Shown here piece after piece: positions 47,101-57,234 of a DNA stretch of 64,000 bases. A model generated the notes under the pieces. It was given only the letters and a program-made list of their open reading frames with translations. It searched no databases and was not told the DNA's origin. The DNA lies in assembly GCF_037392515.1 (NCBI RefSeq), contig NC_090288.1:3527501-3591500 (forward strand). Reading direction: 5' to 3'. How positions within the stretch are numbered: the stretch's first letter is position 1; each line of letters opens with the position of its first letter. Both the position numbers and the translations under genes were made by a program. The stretch is from Haliotis asinina. Lineage: Eukaryota > Mollusca > Gastropoda > Lepetellida > Haliotidae.

Positions 47101-50100
47101 AGCCTTAATGGTAGCAAGGGTATCACCGTTTGCACAAGATTTCATGATGATCAGTTGTCTGCAACATCGGTGATGTCACGTCTACAATCTGATTGGCCCC
47201 CAAGAGACAACGCCCTTCAAAGAAAGCCGGTGACGTCACGTCTACAATCTGATTAGTCCCCGAGAGACCACGCCCTGCTAAAAAACCCAGAGACATTACA
47301 ATCTGATTGGTCCCCAAGAGACAACACCCTGCGCAGAATGTAAGGTTATTATTCCAGTGTGTCAAGAAGGCATCTAGTTCGACTTACAGTCTTTCAACGA
47401 GGGAAAGATGTTGTTTACACACTAGATTAGCAGTCTATAGCATCATTTGATTCTTCAGGTGGCATAGAGATCTAACAGCAGACTCAACGCCGCCAATCAG
47501 GAGGCTTGCAGCAATGAATGACAGCCAGCCAGCTACGAGGTTTGGCTGAAAAGTTCTAAGCCTCACTGTGAAAAAAAGTTACAAAGTCCACGTTTGTAAT
47601 TTATTTTTCTACATAGTCCCCTTTCAAGTTCACACACTTTTGCCAGCGATGCTGTAAGGCCCGAATCCCGGTCAGGAAGAAATCTTCAGCTACCCTAACA
47701 AAATCAGTCACAGCGGAAATGACGTCATCATTACTTGCAAAATGGCGACCGTCGAGTTCCTTTTTCATTTTGGGGAACAGGTGGAGGTCAGAAGGAGCCA
47801 AATCAGGTGAATAAGGAGGATGGTCAATGAGTTCAAAGCCACAATCGTGGATTGTTGACATGGCCACCACCGATTTGTGAACAGGCGCATTGTCTTGGTG
47901 GAAGAGGACACCTTTAACGATCATCCCTCGTCGTTTGGCTTTGATTGCTTCTCGCAACTGGTTCAGTAGATCAGCATAGTATCTGCCGTTGATAGTTTGA
48001 CCTTTTTCAAGATAATCAATGAGCAGAATATCCCTGGAATCACAAAAGACTGATGCCATCACCTTTCCAGCTGAAGGAACAGACTTGGCTCTCTTCGGAG
48101 CTGGTGAATCAGGATACTGCCACTGTTTTGACTGTAGTTTTGTTTCTGGTTGAAAGTGATGTATCCAGGTCTCATCCATGGTTACAAATCGTGCCACAAA
48201 AACATCGGGATCTGCTTCAAATTGACGCAAATTGTCAAGGGACGTCTGGAACCTGACACGTTTCTGTTCTGCTGTCAAGAGCTTTGGCACCCATTTTGCA
48301 GAAACTTTAGTCATTCCTAATTCGTTGGTGATAATATGCTCAACCCTCTCATGAGAGATGCCCACTACACTAGCAATATGGTGAGTAGTCAATCGTCGAT
48401 CATCCATCAACATATCGAGCACTCGCGTGATGTTTTCTGGAGTGGTTGCTGTTGAAGGCCTTCCTGAGCGTGGGTCATCATCAAGGCTTTGTCTGCCATG
48501 CTTAAATTCTGCAGCCCACTTCTTTACAGTGGAAAATGAAGGAGCATCATCCCCTAGAGTGGAGACCATGTCAGCATGTATCTGTGTTGGGGACATCCCT
48601 TTCTTTTGCAAGTACTTCATGACTGCCCTGTATTCAGTTTTGTCCATTTCTAATGATTTCAGAGGGTAGGTTTACCAAAAAAGCTGTAGTTGAGATAAAA
48701 CTATTAGTACATTTGTAGTTCTTGTGTCTATGATTCACTAAATGATTGTCCTCATTGGTGGCAAACACCTGTCTCTACCTGGTGGGGAAAAACCACTCAG
48801 GCTGAGAACTTTTCAGCCAACCCTCGTATAAACAGACTTCCTTGGAATGTCAACTCGTTCATAATGAACAGTGTTGATGATCTGGTGACGAAGAATGATG
48901 CATCTTCAAGGCATACAAGTTCATCAGAGAAGTCAACAGTTGGACTTCACTATCAGGCTACTAACACAGCTCGGATGACTTGGGAATCTAAATTCCTTGG
49001 GATTTCATTCATCACTACGTTGAAATACATTGCTGTCCCAGAGGATTAGTGGGTCAAAGTTCAAGCTACTTGAGATCCACATGGTCAACTCAACAGTAGC
49101 CTTCTACGTAAACAAGGGTCAACGAGACCTCCATCTCTAGTACACCTAACTTTTCTACTCTCCAACGTGGTTGACAGTCTGAATCTCCAAATAAAAGCAT
49201 ACCAGGAGCCTGCAGACACCTTATCTCGTCCTGTTCGTCCATCACCAACAGATCACATGCTGCATCGAGAGACATTTCAACTGATCAGCCAGAGGTTCAG
49301 ATCAGTGCAAATAGACTTATTTGCAACAAGGTTCAACTAAGAGACAGCAACCTTTGTGTCACCGGTACCAGATCCGTTAACTTGGGCATCAGTCGTTCTC
49401 AGCATCTCGTGGGAAGGACGCATTTGTGTTTCCCCCTCTAGTGCTGCTACCAAGAGTCATCGAGAAAATCAGACAGCTGCCAGGTCAACAGGACAGACAC
49501 TTACGCATACCGGCCTTGTCTGCAATACTTGGACCTCATGACTACTGAGACAGCTGAAGGCAACATATCCGCAGATAGCAGAATATTTATGTCACTTACA
49601 ACATTCCCAAGGTCTGAAAGAGGCTCTACATCATCTACATACTTGGCAGTTCGCATCTCTGTCGTCACCATGGAAACGGGAACCAAGCTGACTTAAGTAC
49701 CCAAGCTACTTGCCTTACTACGCTGCGTAGATTTAGTGCTCCAGCATGGGATTTAAACATCGTACTTCAGCATCTCACAAGTGATGCGTACATATCGCTT
49801 GATCGGACCTCATTTGATCTGCCAACTCAGAAGACGCTATTTTTATTTGCCTTAGCTACAGCTGCACGCATGTCACAAATTCATGCACTAGATTTGAAAC
49901 GCATGAGCTTTGATGCAAGTCATCAGCAGACAGATCATCTGGATCTACGATGGGATTTTATTTAAAAAAATCAACTGGATAGACAATTCCACATACTGGC
50001 ACTATCTTCAATCCTGGGACCTCATGATGCTCAAGATTTATCGTTGTGTCCAGTCAGAGCATTTAAGATATACATCGCACATACCAAGTCTAGAAGGAAA

Positions 50101-51231
50101 CGTTTCAAACCCCTGTTTATCCCTATATCCATTGAGACACCTAAGTAAAGGAAGTAACACTATCTCAGTGTAGATCAGAGCTGTTATATTGAGAGCCTAT
50201 AAAGCAGCAGGATTGGAGTCAGAGCCTTGGCCTCTTCACTAGCGCTATGGGAATTGCTCGCTAGCGACATGGGAATTGCTCGCTATCAACTATAATGGCA
50301 TTCATCAGTTGGGCCTCTTGTCATTGCTCAGCAACTAGCGGTTCTCCAAAGGCGCTGAGTTTATTCATCCTTTTTATCACGTGACTTGTGGAAGTCAGAT
50401 GCTCTGCAGAGTATAATGGTGGAAAGTCCATGTGCACATCTTAAAGAGACTAGCATGAGTGATTATGACCCTTTACTCGTAATGAAGATACTTGTACATG
50501 AAGAGGGGTCGCAACTAGTCTTGATTACAATATCTTGATATTTAGTTACATCAAAAACTAGCAGGACGCTAGTTACTTTCGATGTCACCACATTCCAGTC
50601 AACAAAGCCTTCTGCTGAAGACAAGTTCAACTGGATGTGATCCCCCAGAATCTACATCGAATATTAGAAGAGCAGGACCGAATTATCGCTGTTACAAGTT
50701 CCTGTTGGGGGGGAAATTATTGGATGTAATTTTGACATCCAGCAGAATCCAGCCTGGCCTGATCCACCGTAGTTTGCATCGGATTCTGTAAGCAATTAAG
50801 TCAGGATAAGGAAAAATATGTAATTTTCTGAATAAAATTGATATATTATACTTATCCTGACTAATGACGAAAGCCCTCCCAACCAACCCTCACAGGCACG
50901 CTATATTCCTATAATTCTCGTGTCAGGCGATTTACAAGGAGAGAGTAACAAGCATGGTCGGTCAGCTGACTGTTTGCGCAGGAAAAGGGGAGGCTACTTA
51001 TGCGTGAGTGTATTTTACGTCCGCTTCTTTTAGAAGGGAACTTCAAAGGGATTTCAGGTATTCCATTACCTTCACCAGGGAAGAGGAGATAAGCAATAAG
51101 CATGAGTCAGGATAAGTATAAAATATCAATTTTATTCAGAAAATTACAATTCTGATACCGAAACCTTTTTATTTCAGATGTGTTTCCTGGGTTTCGAGAA
51201 GGCGATGCAGTTTCTGAACTATTTGTTTTGA
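38168..51231 (+). CDS. SLC25A20: Mitochondrial carnitine/acylcarnitine carrier, eight coding exons
   Basis: Exchanges acylcarnitine for free carnitine across the inner mitochondrial membrane, bringing fatty acids to beta-oxidation. Coding exons: 38168-38251, 38761-38853, 39733-39860, 40899-40989, 41586-41779, 42414-42523, 43776-43897 and 51178-51231, all with GT-AG borders and matching phases. The product has 291 residues; human has 301. Three repeats each carry the carrier signature PX(D/E)XX(K/R): PLDTIK (23-28), PGERIK (123-128) and PQDVLK (223-228), the same three variants (PLD, PGE, PxD) as the human protein. Other shared wording: [61 protein letters not shown] and [13 protein letters not shown]. 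It lacks the roughly ten extra N-terminal residues of the human form. Intron 7 is about 7.3 kb and holds the nested DIRS-like/mariner insertion. Confidence 0.96.
39495..39610 (+). mobile_element. SINE family A fragment
   Basis: Head-to-middle piece: ATGCTCATGAAGCCAATCAG, TGGATTGTCTGGTTCAGACT, CGATTATTTTACTGACTGC and CATATAGCTAGAATATTTC. It lies in SLC25A20 intron 2, about 120 bases before exon 3. Confidence 0.7.
40100..40290 (+). repeat. Interspersed repeat E, copy 1
   Basis: Shares CTGGTACCCATTCAGGACTG, GGGTGAACAGAGGTAA and GAGTCAAACTGCC-like blocks with 57235-57400. The TGGGTGAACAGAGG phrase is the best conserved part. Class unknown. Confidence 0.5.
40467..40614. mobile_element. Foldback MITE with TTTCACAAAGCTC ends
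   Basis: Left end AGGGACTTGTTTCACAAAGC and right end (inverse) AGGACCATGTTTCACAAAGC frame a 148-base element with complementary arms (CATTCATACTTCC, ATCTTTGGCTTACGAGAGC). A diverged relative is at 55756-55890. SLC25A20 intron 3. Confidence 0.65.
40660..40812 (+). mobile_element. SINE family B copy
   Basis: Plus strand: GGATAGCGCAGTGGCTAAAG, GGGGTTCATTTCCCC, ACATGGGCACAATGTGTGAA, GCCCATTTCTGGTGTCCCC, GGCTGGAATATTGCCAAATC and AAACTCACTCACACA. Ends about 90 bases before SLC25A20 exon 4. Confidence 0.85.
41826..41968 (+). mobile_element. SINE family B copy
   Basis: Plus strand: CCAAGTGGTTAAAATGATCG, GGACCTGGGGTTGATTTCCC, GAAAGCCCATTTCTGGTGTT and AATTGGCATAAAACC. It begins about 45 bases after SLC25A20 exon 5. 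Confidence 0.8.
42005..42345 (+). repeat. Interspersed repeat C, copy 2
   Basis: Relative of 2345-2715 with TCAAAGATTGGTTGCAGTGA, CATAATCGAACACAAATGAT and the end block AACCAATTCCCAACACTA. SLC25A20 intron 5. Confidence 0.5.
42550..42716 (+). mobile_element. SINE family B copy
   Basis: Plus strand: GGTTAGCCAAGTGGTTAGAG, TGTGTTTGATTCCCCAC, TGTGAAGCCCATTTCTAGTA, GCTGAAATATTGCCAAAAGC and TAAACTCACTCACTCAC. It starts about 27 bases after SLC25A20 exon 6. Confidence 0.85.
44325..44540 (+). mobile_element. SINE A copy followed by a SINE B piece
   Basis: 44325-44475 is a family A copy (CAGGCTTGCTGACTTGGTTG, ACATATGTCTGTGATCCC, GATGCTCATGCTAGGATTGC, GTCGATTATTTGCAGACCTC, TGGAATATTGCTTAGTAC). 44492-44540 is the middle of family B (CACATGGGTAAAATGTGTGA, GGCCCATTTCTG). 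Both lie just before the DIRS-like element in SLC25A20 intron 7. Confidence 0.7.
44645..44822 (+). repeat. Left inverted terminal repeat of the DIRS-like element
   Basis: Begins CTTATCCTGACTCATGCTTA and includes TATCTCCTCTTCCCTGGTGA, AGAAGCGGACGTAAAATACG and TTCCTGCGCAAACGATCAGC. It matches the inverse of 50938-51115 over nearly its whole length. Confidence 0.9.
47158..47333 (+). repeat. Three tandem copies of a ~60-base unit
   Basis: TACAATCTGATTGG(T/C)CCCCAAGAGACAACGCCC recurs three times (with GTGA(T/C)GTCACGTC before two of them). It lies inside the DIRS-like element, about 200 bases left of the mariner end. Its origin is unclear. Confidence 0.75.
47536..48826 (-). mobile_element. Full-length mariner transposon with TA duplication
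   Basis: 1,291 bases. The terminal inverted repeats start CGAGG(T/G)TTGGCTGAAAAG and continue TTCT(A/C)AGCCT, 28 bases with two mismatches, and both ends are flanked by TA (47534-47535 and 48827-48828). The transposase reads from 48647 to 47601. It is inserted inside the DIRS-like element. Near-matching ends and an uninterrupted coding frame mean it arrived much later than its host element. Confidence 0.95.
47601..48647 (-). CDS. Mariner transposase, uninterrupted, DD34D
   Basis: Cuts and pastes its own element at TA sites in the nucleus. 348 residues, the usual mariner length (about 340-350). The N-terminal half (about 1-115) is a double helix-turn-helix DNA-binding region with the GRPS-type linker ([10 protein letters not shown] at 61-70). 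WVPKLLT at 119-125 matches the WVPHEL linker motif. The catalytic triad is visible: D158 in [11 protein letters not shown]252 in [11 protein letters not shown] and D287 in [13 protein letters not shown], with 34 residues between the second and third Asp, the mariner signature. The C-terminus [12 protein letters not shown] is also typical. The start codon is the first ATG of the frame and gives the expected MDKTEYRAV start. All key residues are present, so the protein may be functional; activity cannot be judged from sequence alone. It is antisense to SLC25A20. Confidence 0.96.
   Translation of the reverse strand: MDKTEYRAVMKYLQKKGMSPTQIHADMVSTLGDDAPSFSTVKKWAAEFKHGRQSLDDDPRSGRPSTATTPENITRVLDMLMDDRRLTTHHIASVVGISHERVEHIITNELGMTKVSAKWVPKLLTAEQKRVRFQTSLDNLRQFEADPDVFVARFVTMDETWIHHFQPETKLQSKQWQYPDSPAPKRAKSVPSAGKVMASVFCDSRDILLIDYLEKGQTINGRYYADLLNQLREAIKAKRRGMIVKGVLFHQDNAPVHKSVVAMSTIHDCGFELIDHPPYSPDLAPSDLHLFPKMKKELDGRHFASNDDVISAVTDFVRVAEDFFLTGIRALQHRWQKCVNLKGDYVEK
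50799..50862 (+). repeat. Internal complementary region of the DIRS-like element
   Basis: AGTCAGGATAAGGAAAAAT is the inverse of the extreme left end (44637-44655), and GTAATTTTCTGAATAAAATT...CTTATCCTGACT is the inverse of the extreme right end (51106-51147). The two lie joined back to back. This arrangement is known from DIRS elements, where it templates completion of a circular intermediate. It also fixes the outer limits of the element. Confidence 0.88.
50938..51115 (-). repeat. Right inverted terminal repeat of the DIRS-like element
   Basis: Inverse of 44645-44822, containing GCGCAGGAAAAGGGGAGGC, TTTTACGTCCGCTTCTTTTA and GAGATAAGCAATAAGCATGA. A further 32 bases beyond it (to 51147) belong to the element according to the internal complementary region. 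Confidence 0.9.
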
Positions 51232-51317
51232 TGCTGTGGAGAGCAAGAGACGTGTGTTGTCCTGTATGCCAGTTCCTACTTCTCACATCTCAGGGCTATC
51301 ATTCATGCCATGCTCAC

Positions 51318-51382
51318 AACTGTGCCTGTCATGTGATTGTCATATGTCTGTCATGTGACTGTCATGTGACTGTCACAGATTT
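51318..51382 (+). repeat. 11-base tandem repeat in SLC25A20 3' untranslated region
   Basis: About five units of TGTCATGTGAC or variants (TGTCATGTGAT, TGTCATATGTC, TGTCACAGAT), some 90 bases after the SLC25A20 stop. CATGTG contains an E-box core. Confidence 0.7.
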
Positions 51383-51485
51383 AACTGTGTCCTTACGATT
51401 AACTTCCCTTGACTTCCTCTAAGGACTAGCTCTCGATACAGATCATAGAGATTGATATTCGTTAACCAAATATTGATCGATTATC

Positions 51486-51491
51486 AATAAA
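51486..51491 (+). terminator. Candidate SLC25A20 poly(A) signal
   Basis: AATAAA about 255 bases after the stop codon, the first good match downstream. A T-rich run follows within 30 bases. Confidence 0.45.
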
Positions 51492-51827
51492 TATTAAAGA
51501 TTAACTTTGAGTATGACCGCAGAAAATGTCTGACAGAAATGAATATATCTTGCACCACTGTGAGTTGTGACATGTTTCAACATGGAGTATTAACGAGACA
51601 GCGTCATGAACATAATTAATAAGCAGGTCATGAATAGAGTACTAAATATGTATCTTGTGTGAGAAAGTTGAAACATTTTTTCTGTCACAAAGGCTAATGT
51701 GCGATATTGACATCACATTTTTCATGTTGATTATCATTAATAAGTTTTCCTACTGACAATATTTCTGATTATCAATCATTTTGGCCAGCCTTACTTGCTC
51801 CATACAGTATACCAACAGGCATTTGTG

Positions 51828-51990
51828 GGTGCTGGGGTATCCTAGTGGTTAAAGCGTTTGTTTGTCATGCCGAAGACCTGGGTTCAATTCCCCTCATGGG
51901 TAAAAATGTGTGAAGCCCATTTCTGGTGTCGTTGCGGTGATATTGCTGGAACATTGCTAAAAGCAGCATAAAACTAGATTCACTCAGTTA
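51828..51990 (+). mobile_element. SINE family B, near full length
   Basis: The clearest family B copy: GGTATCCTAGTGGTTAAAGC (box A-like), GACCTGGGTTCAATTCCCC (box B-like), TGTGTGAAGCCCATTTCTGG, GATATTGCTGGAACATTGC, TAAAAGCAGCATAAAACTAG and ATTCACTCAG. The GGTTCAATTCC box is the canonical tRNA-type internal promoter. Confidence 0.9.
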
Positions 51991-52797
51991 CAGGCATTTG
52001 TGAAAGGGTTATTTATGGTGTTTCCATGTGCTGTCTCCCTGTGATATTGTTAATACTTACCGTATACTGCTGTGTATAAGGCAAATACTTCAATACAATT
52101 TTTTCATATGCGCAAAATATTTTACAAAGTGATTCCAATCTGTATCAAAAGAGAGACAGAATGTGAGGTCATCTCAAATTAGCTGTTACATGTTTAATGA
52201 ATTAGGATTGATCTTAAAGCTTGTAGATTGGTCGCTGTATACTTTGGCTTGCACTATACGCAGCAAGATATGGTAGTCTGTGGCTCCAATTTCCCCACGG
52301 GGGTACGTGGGTACAACACATGAAGGGAATATGTTTATGTTGCTGGAATGTGGCTAAAAATGGGATAAAACCTTCTTGTTCACAATCATGTCTACAAGGA
52401 GATCCATTTAAATTGTTATAGCATTATGGAATGAGGCAGAATGAGTTGTTTCTATTTATGATCTAGGTAAATCTGTTTGGTGAGCAGACTGTGAAATGAC
52501 ATGACTGAATTTGAAAGATATTGAATGAACGTGAATTTAGTTAAAGCGGTGGTTCTTGTCAGCAAGTCACGTCACACATTTTGTACAAGTTGGGTACTTA
52601 GAAAGAGACAGTTGACTTGTTTATATGATCAGGAGTATGCGTACAGGGAATGGTTGAGAAACTTTTCGGGATGCAATCCCATTTAAGATTGTTCAGCCTG
52701 TTGATTACAACACACCTTCTCTCATCTTACAGATCATTTTGTTTGGTTTTGATTGAAATGTTGTTGACTGGGTTGTGAGTTGTAGGCCACACCAATT

Positions 52798-52920
52798 TTA
52801 TTACTTGTTTTCACATGGGCACAATGTTTGAAGCCCATTTTCTGGTGTCCCCTGTCATGATATCGCTGGAATATTGCTAAAAGAGGCGTGAAACTGAACT
52901 CACTGACTCACTCACTATTT
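52798..52920 (+). mobile_element. SINE family B copy, head missing
   Basis: Starts at TTTTCACATGGGCACAATGT and runs through GAAGCCCATTTTCTGGTGTC, GCTGGAATATTGCTAAAAGA and GCGTGAAACTGAACTCACTG to a CTCACTCAC tail. The box A part is lacking, the usual pattern for 5'-truncated SINEs. Confidence 0.8.
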
Positions 52921-55755
52921 CTCGCTTTACAGATTTTTGCCCTTGGAAAAACTAAAGGCAGGAGGGAAAAACAAAAAAGTACTTTTTGCAATTTATGAGT
53001 ATACAATGTATATGGGCCAAAATACAGTGTAAGAAAGAACTCTTGTTAGTTTACATTTTTGGCCAACAAAAATTTTAGGATTGTTTTTTTGTTATGTTCT
53101 TGAAAAAATATGACCAGCAGATCCACAAAGCAAGATAATTGTTTGTTTTTCTTTATAACAACAAACATTTTTATGTATTATTCAACATTTTTTTCAGAGG
53201 TGATAATATATCCAGTTTGTTTTTCTTTCACCTAGCTAATCAGCTAACACAAATAGTCAAAAGTCATTAAAATATTTTACCTATTTAAGATTTTGAAGGA
53301 AAAAAAAATATCTTGGAAGACATTTAGAAGTTTGATGAAAAGAATACATGGAATGTTTGATGGATAACAACTTCTTTGTATTCTTTACACAAGATTTCGT
53401 TGCTGATTCTTGCAAGCATTAGCTCTGAAATGTATAGAGCATGAAACAAAGTTGTTATCCACAAAACGTGTCACATATTCTTTTTTCTTTCTTCTAAACC
53501 AACTGAAAAAATTTGTAAGATTCTTTGTTGCAAATTATCCATGAATGTCCTGATTTCTTTTACATAGTAGTGTCTGCTCTCGTATATTGTATCATAGCAC
53601 TGCACTGTAATATCTTGGTTTTGTGTATGGTGGAGAAGATGAATGAATGGTATTTTGTGGCATGTCCATGATGCGTGGAGAGTATTATTTTGATACATTA
53701 TCATATCGATCCATTATCTACAGAGCTGATAATACATGTACATTTAATATTTTGACTGTAAAACATGAACTTCATTCTATGAAACAGAAGTTTGTTGAAA
53801 ATAAAGACTTCTACACAGCTATTGTGTATTGACCTGTTATGTTAGAAAGGTAAGAGAATATGGAAACATTACAGGCACTGGGAACCTATCCACAAAGCAA
53901 CGTTTTACAATGATAGTCAATGATATGGTACTGCTTGACAAGTATTAGATGAGCCTGTGCAGTAAGCACATATGTAACAAGTAGGCGGGGCAGGAAATGT
54001 AGACGAATATACTTGGTTGCTACAGGTACATGAGATAGACCTGGGAATAAGCATGTGCAATGCACGCAGACCATGGCGTGAACTCCATGCCACTTCTGTT
54101 TAATACGTAGTATGATATAACAATCAAAACACAATTCGCACGAGGAAATTGAATTCTTCAGTATTTAGACAACCTTTTTCCCTCTTTTTTTCAAATGGAA
54201 TGTTCTGGATGGCATTCCCACGTAGGCAAATTGGGTCATTTGTCAGGTCGTGGCTCATCTAATACATTAGGTTGTAATTTTGTGATTGCTTTGTGAGTCT
54301 TGCCCCAAATTTGTGAGAAGAAATATCTAACCAAATGATAAAGTGTGAAATGAGTTGATATTTTTTATTAAGGCCAGAAAGGCAAACCTGTGTTTCTTGC
54401 ATCAGTGGTATTTCAAAACAAATTACACATGTTGACAAGCAGAAGAAAAGAACGTCTCCTGGTGTTCTTTCTTACCACCAGGATACAATTGCTTCTTGTG
54501 CCGGTTTGCCAGCTGGTGACTTGGTACCATGGTACGTTGCGGATATTGGCTATCATTGAATCCAGACACGTTGCTAATGAAGGACATTCACAAACTTACT
54601 GATATATATTTCATGAAAGTATTACTTATTGCTCAGGCATGGCCGTATGGATCTAAACACTCGAGTTGCTAGTTGAAAGCATGTTACCTGTCATCCTTTT
54701 TCATGAACTTTTTGTGATTTTTCCTTATAAAATGTTGAAATTTACAGTGTTGAATATGTTTGAAGAGATTTGTAATTTTTGCAGAGAGTTGACTACTCTG
54801 ATAAGTTAAGCTTGACACAAGAATGGATGTGTTGATAAATATATGTGTAACAATATATATGCAGAAAAGGTGTGTGTTTCCTTGTTATTTTGCATTAAAT
54901 ATTTCTTCACAAGCATGTTATGTTGGTATCAGTTCTTCTGATATGTTTGCTCTTCAAACCTACATCCACTGAGCATAATAACCATGAATTCCAGTGATCT
55001 GGCTAATAAACAGGCCAATAAATATATACACCAGTGCCTTCTAAATTTTCATTTATTTCCATGGAATTTTGTCCTTAATTGAAATTAGTGGTAAAAATCA
55101 TCCTTGATTATGTAGTGTAATGTATCTCCATGCATTTCTCTTGAAAATATGTTGGATTCATTAATTATCACTGCCTGCTGCGTGGGTTAAGTCTGCATGT
55201 AGATTCACCAGCCCTCTGTGTGAAGAGTTAAAATAGACAATGTTTGTAATAGTTTCTTAAACAACTGTTTCTGTGACTGAAAATAAACCGTCACATTTCA
55301 GATCCTGTTTCCTGGATACAGAGATTTCAGGACCATGTGACTTATTTATGTTTTGCGCACTTATCCCAATTTCAACCTGTTTGATCATTCTTCAGTCTCA
55401 TTTGAACCCAAACAGATTGTATATACACATGAAGCATGTGGGATGCCAACAGGCTCTGGCTACCTAGCGTCATCCTTGTGTGCTTCTATTCATCTTGATG
55501 ACTAGACACACAAAAAACATGTGAGGTTTAGTCCCATTTCACCTCAAGTCAGATGACATGTATCCTGTTCAAAGCCTAGTAGCATACATGCAATTACTGT
55601 CTAAGTAAATACTGAAGATCATGTTGCATCCCAGATCATTCAGCAAATTCAGCTGAACTGCTTGTTCAGTTTGTAGAAAAATGCTTCAGTGTGGTGAATG
55701 CAGAACAGGTGGAAAGCAATCCTATGGTTTGTCAGATACTGTTCCGGCACTGATT

Positions 55756-55890
55756 GGGGCTGTGTTTCAGAATGCCCTCATAGAGATACGACTGTCATAA
55801 GTCCGTGTTAAAGTATTGGAAGTATGAATGCTACAAGAATAGTTACAAGATCCTAGGTTTATGAGAAGTGCAATATTTTGTACCTGGGCT
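55756..55890. mobile_element. Foldback MITE, diverged relative of 40467-40614
   Basis: GGGGCTGTGTTTCAGAATGC at one end, AAGTATGAATGCTACAAGAA and GTTACAAGATCCTAGGTTTA inside. These match the inverse-order blocks of the 40467 element. More decayed than that copy. Confidence 0.5.
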
Positions 55891-57234
55891 TACTTTCCTT
55901 GAAACTAAGCCCTCCTATGACCGAACCCAGTCATAGTGGGTGGGTGTGCACTCAAGTGTAATAACGGCTTCCGATTGGCTGGTTCATTATGTGTACAGAA
56001 AGATGATCTGTTTGATGGGCATTTTAGAAGCATGGCGAGTCACAAGAAAGTAAGATTTTTTCTGGATAACAACTACTTTTATTGTACTTGATGGTCTAAC
56101 AAAATCATATACACTAGAAGTTGTTAGCCATAAAGAATGTATACAGAGATGTTGGGTTTTGTAAATACATGTTCTCTGAACTTGCATTCGATCCAATCAA
56201 AAATCATCTCAGTAGAGTGGCTGGAAACTGTCATTCGTCCATGTACAAAGCAGGACTTGAAACTGACAAGAGTTTGCACCACTTTCCGTCAGATCCAGTC
56301 ATTCAAGAAAAATGAATGTAGTTTGTTTGCAACCCACGGACATAAAAACATGTCATGTGTACAAGTATCCCACCTGCCTGATTACATAATTTGAAAGGGA
56401 CATGCCTTGTGTGCACGAGTCATAAATCAATTTAGTTTGGTTATGGTGTATAGTCTGACAGATGTTAATTTTAAATTGTATGTGGTCAGTGACTGAAGCA
56501 GTATATAGCATATTGCCTTTAGCAGACAGGCAGGCAGACATATAGGTGTCAATAAACCAGACATTGAGCTTTCTCTGTGACAGAGGCTGCTTACCACAAT
56601 CAATAAGTTTGTTTTTTTATGTACCAAGTAGATCACTTACTTGTTTGTGTACACAACCAAGTAGACTACTGCTCACGACCTCATACTCCGGGCATGCATA
56701 CTTTTTCAAACTCGGCGAACCTACTCACTACGCATGTGCTATGGGCACAGCGCAGCCCAGCTGTTGAAACCACTTTTTCCCCCAGCGCTGTGGAAAATTT
56801 ATAGAATCTCTTGAACTCCTACTTCACAGGTTTTTTTCCATCACATTTTTTTTTCAACTTTATATGCTGAAATGGCATTTTTGATGATTTGTTTCGGTAA
56901 GTGCATACTGAAAGGTATCAGAATCTGTGAAGTTGTGGTTTACGTTGTGTGTGACCCTTTAGGTTAACCTTAGCTCTCTTAGTGACTTATGATCACTTTA
57001 GTTCTTTGTGAAAGGAGGACCAGGTTGTGCAAGGGCTCTAAACACGGACTGAATTCACACATTCCAGCTCTGAACACGTTTTCTCAGGGCAGAAATTCAC
57101 AAAGGACTGAAAGCTACAGGGCACTGCAGCAGTGACTGCTCATGAATATTTGTACTATGTGATTTTCTGTAACTTAGTCTCCAAACACCAAGTGATAGCT
57201 CAGGGCACTTACTCAGAATCTGATTCTTATTACC

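Larger units (their letters stand above)
44637..51147 (+). mobile_element. DIRS-like tyrosine-recombinase retrotransposon fossil, with mariner inside
   Basis: Bounded by inverted terminal repeats, with an internal complementary region beside the right one, the hallmark layout of DIRS elements. Recognisable parts, left to right: left inverted repeat; a region (about 45.2-47.1 kb) that should correspond to gag-like and further coding sequence; after the mariner insertion, a piece with the RNase H-side wording of DIRS-type reverse transcriptases ([26 protein letters not shown]) around 49.2-49.45 kb; and a tyrosine-recombinase piece ([30 protein letters not shown]) around 49.7-50.4 kb. The element is clearly broken, with more than ten interruptions. 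The inverted repeats differ at roughly one base in twelve, so it is old. Without the mariner it would be about 5.2 kb, normal for the group. It fills most of SLC25A20 intron 7. Confidence 0.82.

Noticed and set aside
51840-51910. tRNA gene candidate from boxes A and B
   Set aside because: The boxes belong to the head of a family B SINE; no cloverleaf with a proper acceptor stem can be drawn.
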